Below, piece after piece: positions 16,196 through 22,331 of a stretch of 22,331 bases of DNA (the first letter of the stretch is position 1; every line of letters starts with the position of its first letter). Made by a program: the position numbers and the translations under genes. The notes beneath the pieces are model-generated. The model was given only the letters and a program-made list of their open reading frames with translations, made no database searches and was not told the origin of the DNA. Source of the stretch: an uncultured Lachnospiraceae bacterium (GTDB lineage Bacteria; Bacillota; Clostridia; Lachnospirales; Lachnospiraceae). The stretch spans positions 1-22,331 of the forward strand of contig CAJUBR010000041.1 of assembly GCA_910584695.1 (NCBI GenBank), given 5' to 3'.

Positions 16196-17731
16196 ATGCT
16201 TAAGATATCAGATTATATATCTATGATGCTGTCTTTTTTCGCAATCATGATTTTTTATTTAATATTTTCGGGAAGTTTGTCTACGAATCTGGGAATTTAT
16301 AATACGCTGGATCCGATCGAGCTGCCGGAAAATTATTCGGTGGAAGAAGAATACCGATCGGAGGAACCGGTATTTGCCGTGATATGCGGAAATCAGGAAA
16401 TGAGTAAAAAAACACAGAATATGGTTCGGATGATTTCTAATCTGAAAAAGGAATATGCCGTATTTTCCACTGTAGATCAGATCAGTGAGCAGCAGGCAGC
16501 AAAGATTAAGACAATCGTGATCACTGCTGCAAACTGGGAGGAAGTAGGCAATAAGGATTTATTAATCCAGTATGCTGAGAAACAGGGAAAAACACTGATA
16601 TTTACAGATATTATGTCTGAAGATACAGGGGAATACAATAAAATGATCGGAATCTTGAAGCAGGAAGCTCCTAAGAAAATCGACGGACTTATGATTTTTG
16701 AGGGATTATTTATTCAGGGTATGGTATATTATGATAATTTGGAACTGGAGGTTTCCGATATTCATATAGATGCAAGATGTAAAAAACTTGCAGTAGAAAA
16801 AACGCAGGATGCGACAAAACAAAGAGATTTGATTCCTCTAATTTGGGAAAAGCGATATGGAAACGGCTGCTTTTATGTAGTCAATGGTGATTTTCTTTCA
16901 GGGGAAGGCAGTATGGGGATTTTTACCGGAATTCTTTCCCTAAAGGAGGATACATTTGTTTATCCGGTAATCAATGCAAAAGCCAATCTTTTAGATTCGT
17001 TTCCGGAATTGGATAATCCTTATGAAGATAAAATAAAGGATTTATATAGCAGAGATACTAATATGTTTATCCGTGATATTGTATGGCCTTCCATTGTTAA
17101 ACTGGGAGAATCCAATACGTTGATATTCAGTACAAGATTAAATCATCCAGTTGAGGAAAAGTATCAATGGAACTATGAGTATTTGGCAGAACTGATACGT
17201 AAGCGGTCTTACGAGATTGATGACAGTTTTTCGGATAAAGAATGGGAGGTACCGTATATTAGTTCAGGGCATAGGAGAAGAGAAAATGAGATTTTTAAAA
17301 TGCAGAGCAACGTTTCCGGACAGGGACTTGCAACACATAATCTGGATATGTCTGAAATAATGGGGAAAAATGCCGATGATATGGAATATGAATGGTCTGC
17401 CTACTCTTTAGAATTATCTAAGATGATGTATGATCTATATAAAAATACGGACTGGATGGATGCCATGACCGTTTCACAGGCAGGGGAACGCTATAAGAGA
17501 TATCTTTTTATTCATCCGGTAATAGAAAAAAATGAAAACGAAATAAAAATAAAAACAGAGAATTTTCATGATGTATGTTATTATATGATAAGGACAGAAA
17601 AAACAGTGCTGCCAGGTGATGATTATGAGGTGACAAAGACAGGTGACGGTGCTTATTTAATAGAAGTAGAAAAGGATGATATTACCGTCCGTCTTAGAGA
17701 AAATACAGAAAAAACACAAAATGAGGTGTAA
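16196..17731 (+). CDS. Membrane-anchored DUF2194-like protein in PelA position
   Basis: A 511-residue protein with one N-terminal membrane helix (about 9-29) and a large, probably extracellular, domain. An alpha/beta segment (40-230) is followed by a region with NAKANLLDSFPELDNPYE and FIRDIVWPSIVKLGE (about 260-310), THNLDMSEIMGK near 380 and a C-terminal beta-rich part. This resembles DUF2194, linked to polysaccharide deacetylase-like folds. In described Gram-positive pel operons a membrane-anchored PelA deacetylase sits beside pelF and pelG, so position suggests the same slot. I do not see the usual NodB pair of aspartates or the HxxxH metal site, so activity is doubtful. It ends two bases before the pelF start; the SD of pelF lies in its last codons. 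Confidence 0.7.
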   Translation: MLKISDYISMMLSFFAIMIFYLIFSGSLSTNLGIYNTLDPIELPENYSVEEEYRSEEPVFAVICGNQEMSKKTQNMVRMISNLKKEYAVFSTVDQISEQQAAKIKTIVITAANWEEVGNKDLLIQYAEKQGKTLIFTDIMSEDTGEYNKMIGILKQEAPKKIDGLMIFEGLFIQGMVYYDNLELEVSDIHIDARCKKLAVEKTQDATKQRDLIPLIWEKRYGNGCFYVVNGDFLSGEGSMGIFTGILSLKEDTFVYPVINAKANLLDSFPELDNPYEDKIKDLYSRDTNMFIRDIVWPSIVKLGESNTLIFSTRLNHPVEEKYQWNYEYLAELIRKRSYEIDDSFSDKEWEVPYISSGHRRRENEIFKMQSNVSGQGLATHNLDMSEIMGKNADDMEYEWSAYSLELSKMMYDLYKNTDWMDAMTVSQAGERYKRYLFIHPVIEKNENEIKIKTENFHDVCYYMIRTEKTVLPGDDYEVTKTGDGAYLIEVEKDDITVRLRENTEKTQNEV

Positions 17732-17733
17732 AC

Positions 17734-19146
17734 GTGAAAATAGCAATGTTTGTGGAAGGATGTTATCCGTATGTGGTGGGCGGTGTATCAAGTTGGGTGC
17801 AGATGCTTCTAGAGGCTAGCAGGGATCTTGATTTTTCAATTTATTCCCTTTTGCCGGACAGAGAACAAAGTGGTCAGTTTAAATACAAAATGCCGCCGAA
17901 TGTGTTGGAAATCAGGGAAGCATATCTAAACGATGACGATGTGGTAAGTTTCTTCCGGAAAAAAACAAAAATGAATCATAAGGAAAAGGATTGTTTCAGG
18001 CGGTTGCTATTTGGAGAAAGCATAGATTGGCAAGGAATATTTCAATACTTTGATAACCAGGATATCTCCGTGAATGATATATTAATGGGAGAGGATTTTT
18101 TTGGGATTGTTCAGGATTTGTATATTGAGAAATATCCGCAGTGTGTATTTACGGATTTTCTATGGAGTGTACGTTCGTTGTATCTTCCGTTATTTACTAT
18201 TTTGAAGGTTCCGGTAGCAGAAGCGGACTGTTACCATGCCGTATCCACCGGATATGCGGGAATACTGGCCTGCAAAGGACATTATTTATACAATAAACCG
18301 GTGATTTTAACGGAGCATGGCATCTATACGAGGGAAAGAGAAGAGGAGATTATTAAGGTAGACTGGACACAGGGGATTTTTAAGGATCTATGGATTAATT
18401 ACTTTTATATGTTATCGGATTGTATTTATCATTGTGCATCACAGGTAATTTCCCTGTTTCAATCATCAAGGAAAATCCAGTTGGAATTGGGCTGTCCGCC
18501 GGATAAAACGAGGGTGATTTCCAATGGAGTATATGCGGAACAATTTGAGGATATTCCGGGAAAGGAAGAAGATGATTCCTATATAAATATAGGAGCCGTG
18601 CTTCGTGTTGTCCCGATTAAGGATGTAAAAACTTTGATTAATGCCTTTGCTTTAGCTCAGGCCAAAGTTCCAAATCTGAAATTATATATTATGGGACCGA
18701 CAGATGAGAATCCGGAGTATTATGAAGAATGTCAGGAATTTATCCGGAATTTTCAGGTAGATCATATTGTGTTTACCGGCAGGGTAAATGTAAAAGAATA
18801 TCTGGGAAAAATGGATATGACCATTTTAACAAGTATTTCAGAAGGACAGCCGTTGTCTATTCTGGAGGCTATGGCAGCTTCGAAACCATGTATCGCAACA
18901 GATGTAGGCGGATGTAAAGAATTGTTATATGGAGGAGACAAAGACAGGCTGGGAAAGAGCGGGATTATTGTTCCTGTCATGAATATTGATAAGATTGCAA
19001 AAGCCATTATCACACTGGCAGAGGATGAGACGTTACGAGCAGAGATGGGATATACCGGAAAGCTCCGGGTAAAAGCATTTTATCAGAACGAAATGGTTAC
19101 TAAGACATATCGCGAATTATATGAACAATACAAAGATAGAAGGTAG
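17734..19146 (+). CDS. pelF: Pel polysaccharide glycosyltransferase PelF (GT4)
   Basis: PelF is the cytosolic synthase that polymerises the cationic amino-sugar polymer Pel, using UDP-GlcNAc/GalNAc-type donors, together with PelG, PelD and PelE. The 470-residue protein opens with MKIAMFVEGCYPYVVGGVSSW, a PelF hallmark, and has LTEHGIYTREREEEI, also typical. The C-terminal donor site has E370 and E378 in SEGQPLSILEAM, then VGGCKELL. The start is GTG 17734 with GAGGTG five bases upstream, inside the end of the previous gene. PelG follows eight bases after the stop. Confidence 0.9.
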   Translation: MKIAMFVEGCYPYVVGGVSSWVQMLLEASRDLDFSIYSLLPDREQSGQFKYKMPPNVLEIREAYLNDDDVVSFFRKKTKMNHKEKDCFRRLLFGESIDWQGIFQYFDNQDISVNDILMGEDFFGIVQDLYIEKYPQCVFTDFLWSVRSLYLPLFTILKVPVAEADCYHAVSTGYAGILACKGHYLYNKPVILTEHGIYTREREEEIIKVDWTQGIFKDLWINYFYMLSDCIYHCASQVISLFQSSRKIQLELGCPPDKTRVISNGVYAEQFEDIPGKEEDDSYINIGAVLRVVPIKDVKTLINAFALAQAKVPNLKLYIMGPTDENPEYYEECQEFIRNFQVDHIVFTGRVNVKEYLGKMDMTILTSISEGQPLSILEAMAASKPCIATDVGGCKELLYGGDKDRLGKSGIIVPVMNIDKIAKAIITLAEDETLRAEMGYTGKLRVKAFYQNEMVTKTYRELYEQYKDRR

Positions 19147-19154
19147 AGAGAAAG

Positions 19155-20633
19155 ATGGCAGGAATTGGCTTTGAATTAAAAAAGTTATTTAAAAAGGAAA
19201 GTGTATTCAGTACTTTGTTTGGCGGGATTCATGCAACAGCGGTTACGATTGGACCTACCATTATTGTAATCATTGCGTTAAATATTATGTATATGCTGCC
19301 ACCTTATATTGAAATGGCATATCAGGAAAAAGAGGTATTGTCTTCTACTATTTTATATGTATTTATATTTTCGCTAATTTTAGCATCTCCTATTAATATT
19401 ATTTTATCAAGATATATGGCAGATAAGATATATGAAGAAGAGTATACTACGATTTTTACGTCAGTGGAGACGGGAGGACTTTTAATTGGTATCAGTGTAG
19501 CAGTCTTAGGAATTCCCTTTGGTTATGCAATGTATACGATTGGAAATCTGCCCTTATATTATGTTTTTGTAGCCTATTTATTTTTTGCCGGGCTTTCCTT
19601 TACATTTTATTATATGACTTTTATTACCGTGTTAAAAGAATACGGAAAAATTACCTATAGTTTTCTGGGAAGTCTGGCGGTTGGTCTTTTGGTGGTGATT
19701 ATCAGTGTATATTTGTATGATGTAAAAATTGTAAATGCCATTTTGCTGGGTCTGGCAGTTGCGTTTGTTTTAATTGCTACATTGCTGCTGGTTTTTATTA
19801 AAAAGAACTTTAGACATCACAGCCAGAATTTTAGAGAATTGTTTTTCTATATTAAAAAGGATATATGGCTGATTATGGCAAACGTTTTTTATATATGGGG
19901 GCTTTATATTCATAATTTTGTATTTTGGTTCCTGTCTGACCATAGGATTATCGTAGCAAATGTCTTCATTTCAGACCCTAGCTATGATATGGCGACATAC
20001 CTTGCCATGTTAAGTAATATTTCAATTCTGGTGATTTTTGTGGTGAATGTAGAGACAAAATTCCATACTGCATATAAGGCATACTGTGAATCGATTATTG
20101 GGGCAGGAGGAAAAGATATCATAAAGGCAAAGGAAAAAATGATAGAAACCCTTCGAAGAGAAACCATTTATATTATTCAGATTCAGGTTATTGTTAATCT
20201 GATTGTATTTCTTGCAGCATTAGTTGTCTTGCCAAAACTGGGAATTGGAGGACTGGTTTTAACAATATATCCGGTGATGTCTGTGGGTTATATGATTTTG
20301 TATCTGGTTCAATGCTTTATGATTTATCTGTTTTATCTGGATGATGCCAGAGGGGCAGCTTTTGTCGGAGCGGTATTTTTAATCGGTGCATTTCTTGGCA
20401 GTCTGGTTTCTGTGAATCTGCCACCGGCTTTAGCGGGACTTGGGATTGTATTTGGTGCAGCCTGCGGCTTTACGGCAGCATTTTTCCGTATCCGGTATAT
20501 GCTGATTCATTTGAACAGACATATTTATGGAAGAGGGAAAATTATAAAACAAGTAAAAACGTTCAATAAGAAACGCGATATTATTACAATTTATAAATTT
20601 GCAAATAGAAAAAAAGGAGGTGGTTCTTATTAA
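19155..20633 (+). CDS. pelG: Pel exopolysaccharide export membrane protein PelG
   Basis: A 492-residue polytopic membrane protein of the PelG family, in the MOP flippase-like superfamily; it is thought to move Pel across the cytoplasmic membrane while PelF extends it. MAGIGFELKKLF is the characteristic start. About 11-12 hydrophobic helices are spread through residues 25-460, and the C-terminus is basic. GAGAGAAAG precedes the ATG. The last codons (KKGGGSY) include the AGGAGG site of the next gene, and the TAA stop overlaps that gene's probable ATT start by one base. Confidence 0.92.
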   Translation: MAGIGFELKKLFKKESVFSTLFGGIHATAVTIGPTIIVIIALNIMYMLPPYIEMAYQEKEVLSSTILYVFIFSLILASPINIILSRYMADKIYEEEYTTIFTSVETGGLLIGISVAVLGIPFGYAMYTIGNLPLYYVFVAYLFFAGLSFTFYYMTFITVLKEYGKITYSFLGSLAVGLLVVIISVYLYDVKIVNAILLGLAVAFVLIATLLLVFIKKNFRHHSQNFRELFFYIKKDIWLIMANVFYIWGLYIHNFVFWFLSDHRIIVANVFISDPSYDMATYLAMLSNISILVIFVVNVETKFHTAYKAYCESIIGAGGKDIIKAKEKMIETLRRETIYIIQIQVIVNLIVFLAALVVLPKLGIGGLVLTIYPVMSVGYMILYLVQCFMIYLFYLDDARGAAFVGAVFLIGAFLGSLVSVNLPPALAGLGIVFGAACGFTAAFFRIRYMLIHLNRHIYGRGKIIKQVKTFNKKRDIITIYKFANRKKGGGSY

Positions 20634-22331
20634 AGTCTTGATAATTGGTGAATATGGTTTTATGACGAATCATCTGATTGATCGTCTGCATAGAGAGAAA
20701 TGTGACATTTATACACTTGCAGGAGCCAGATCAAAAGAAAAGGCAAATAAACTTCCTGCCCATACGGTGTTTGAATTTTCACCGGATAGCGTGGCAGTAA
20801 AATATATTATGCAGTGTATCAAACCGGATATAGTGATTTTTATGGGAGCCCAGAATGATTCTTACAACTGGAATAATGATATGACATTTACTCAGTATAC
20901 AGCTGACTTGAATAATATACTGATCTGGGCAAAAACCAACATGGTGAAACATTTTATTTATCTTTCCACTATGGAGTTATACGAAGGAGATTATGAAAAT
21001 CCGGTTACGGAAGACATCAATCCGGTTGTAAAGGAATTCAAACATCTTACCATTTATAATGGAGAATCTCTTTGTAAGCTTTACGATGACGATGTTATGC
21101 ATGTAAATGTTTTGAGGCTGCCGGTTGTATTTGGACCATCCCATTTTTTGTATGAGAACCTCAATCCTATTGAAGAAATGTTTTTTGATGCAAAACGGAA
21201 GGGTAAAATTTCACTCAGTGGTATGAGTGCTTATATGGTTATTTTCGTATCCGATGCAGTCGATGCCGTTTATAAACTTATGACGGAGAAAACATGTAAG
21301 CAGTATGTGTATCATGTAAAAGGAAGCCAAATTACAACGGATAGGGAAATTTTGGAGCTGATTAAGAAGGATTATAATATTTCCGCACAACTAGTTGGAA
21401 AAGAGGCAAGAAAGAGAAAAGTCTCTTTAGATGGTGAAAAATTTGAACAGGAATTTTTCTATTCCCCGCACATTGACCTTCCTTCTGGTATGAAACGTAT
21501 TGCGGAATTTATAGAAGGCAACTATGAGGAATTGGTAGAAAAAGCCAGGATAGCGGAAGAAGGGGAAAGAAAAGAACAGAGGAAAAAAGAGAAAGAGAAT
21601 CTTAAAATTATATTAACAAACGGAAGAAAGACGTTAGAAAATATTGCATTGTTTATACTTGTTTTTCTTTTAACAAGTAAATTTGGCTCTTTGGAGATAT
21701 TTGCAAATATAGATTTTATGCTCTTTTATATATTGATTACGGCTCTTTCGTTTGGTGTGGGACAGAGTGTTTTTTCTGTTATACTAGCAACTTGCGGAAA
21801 TGTATATCTTCAAACGAGGGATCTGGGAATCGGAATTACTTCCGTTTTGTCCCAGTATCCGGTTATTTTTCAATTTTTGGCATATTTTATCATAGCAATC
21901 ATGATTTCCTATACGATTTTAATGAATCGGCAGAAGGTAAAAGAAAAACAGGAGGAACTGGAAGATCTGCAGCAGGAATATGAATTAATTTATGATGTGA
22001 ATAAAACAAATGTTGAAATAAAGAAAGTATTTGAAGACAGGTTAATAAATTATGGAGACAGTATCGGTAAAATTTACAATATTGTATCGGAACTGGATTT
22101 GTTAGATCCGGAAAAAATTGCCGTTGCTTCTTTGGAAGTTGTTAGGAAGATTATGAATGTATCTGATGTATGTATCTATAAAGCTGCGAGAGACGGATAT
22201 TATCATTTTATTGATGCAACAACAGAAGATGCAAGAGTAATGAGGCGCGCCATTCGGTTAACTGACTATCCGGAATTAAGCCAGACATTGGAAACAGGAG
22301 ATATTTTTGTAAATCATAAAATCGGTGATGA
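20629..22331 (+). CDS. SDR epimerase-like / PelD-like fusion, 3' end beyond window
   Basis: An open frame of at least 567 codons continues past the right edge. Residues 1-310 form an extended short-chain dehydrogenase/NAD-dependent epimerase-like domain (MKVLIIGEYGFMTNHL, STMELY, RLPVVFGPS). The dinucleotide motif is GxxGxxT (G7, G10, T13) and the Tyr143 motif has Ser147 where Lys is required, so catalysis is unlikely. A basic charged linker follows. About four membrane segments span 336-427, a coiled coil 428-465, and a GAF-like start from about 480. Apart from the SDR part this is the order seen in PelD, the c-di-GMP receptor of Pel synthesis; the GGDEF-like region with its I-site would lie outside the window. 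AGGAGG (20615-20620) sits eight bases before ATT 20629. No ATG fits; GTG 20620 lies inside the SD and TTG 20638 is too far away. Confidence 0.8.
   Translation, partial: MKVLIIGEYGFMTNHLIDRLHREKCDIYTLAGARSKEKANKLPAHTVFEFSPDSVAVKYIMQCIKPDIVIFMGAQNDSYNWNNDMTFTQYTADLNNILIWAKTNMVKHFIYLSTMELYEGDYENPVTEDINPVVKEFKHLTIYNGESLCKLYDDDVMHVNVLRLPVVFGPSHFLYENLNPIEEMFFDAKRKGKISLSGMSAYMVIFVSDAVDAVYKLMTEKTCKQYVYHVKGSQITTDREILELIKKDYNISAQLVGKEARKRKVSLDGEKFEQEFFYSPHIDLPSGMKRIAEFIEGNYEELVEKARIAEEGERKEQRKKEKENLKIILTNGRKTLENIALFILVFLLTSKFGSLEIFANIDFMLFYILITALSFGVGQSVFSVILATCGNVYLQTRDLGIGITSVLSQYPVIFQFLAYFIIAIMISYTILMNRQKVKEKQEELEDLQQEYELIYDVNKTNVEIKKVFEDRLINYGDSIGKIYNIVSELDLLDPEKIAVASLEVVRKIMNVSDVCIYKAARDGYYHFIDATTEDARVMRRAIRLTDYPELSQTLETGDIFVNHKIGD

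Noticed and set aside
20620..20622. GTG as the start of the SDR-PelD-like gene
   Set aside because: It overlaps the only Shine-Dalgarno sequence and has none of its own, though it cannot be fully excluded.
1..22331. CRISPR array, tRNA, rRNA, insertion sequence or prophage
   Set aside because: No regularly spaced direct repeats, no cloverleaf sequence, and no transposase, integrase or phage structural gene was seen on either strand.

Overview
The window is chromosomal DNA of a low-GC Gram-positive bacterium, most likely a member of the Clostridia close to the Lachnospiraceae. The reasons are the AT-rich codon use, the strong AGGAGG-type ribosome binding sites, the gene neighbourhoods lon-engB and rho-rpmE-DUF1385-prmC-prfA, a DUF4364 protein (a clostridial family), and a Rho with a charged insertion. 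The assignment is inference from gene order and protein style; no database search was run.

Left part (1-4690): the 3' portion of lon (its start lies upstream of the window) followed 18 bases later by engB. These meet, tail to tail with a 29-bp coding overlap, a minus-strand pair made of a NAD(P)-dependent malic enzyme and a DUF4364 winged-helix-like protein. A small decaying islet follows (about 4900-6070, minus strand). It holds a DUF3592-like membrane protein split by a one-base frameshift in a poly-A tract, and a helical gene, possibly related to type VII secretion, broken in two places. A dispersed hairpin-rich repeat lies between them.

Middle part (6270-11556): the conserved information-processing block rho, rpmE (with terminator), the DUF1385 membrane protein yqhQ, prmC and prfA. 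The release-factor methylase PrmC acts on the GGQ motif of its neighbour PrfA. A palindromic element of about 79 bp lies between prmC and prfA. Two small unrecognised membrane proteins (11699-12806) follow behind their own promoter.

Right part (13047-22331): an exopolysaccharide cluster. A promoter with an inverted repeat in its spacer precedes three glycosyltransferases (GT4, GT8, GT2), a membrane-anchored DUF2194-like protein, the Pel polysaccharide synthase PelF, the Pel transporter PelG, and a long ORF running off the right edge. That last ORF is the most interesting object here. It joins an N-terminal epimerase-like Rossmann domain, with altered nucleotide and catalytic motifs, to about four membrane helices, a coiled coil and the start of a GAF-like domain, which is the layout of the c-di-GMP receptor PelD. 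It seems to start with a rare ATT codon that overlaps the pelG stop by one base. The cluster therefore looks like a Gram-positive Pel-type system whose regulatory subunit carries a probable pseudo-epimerase sensor. The c-di-GMP binding part, if present, lies beyond the window.
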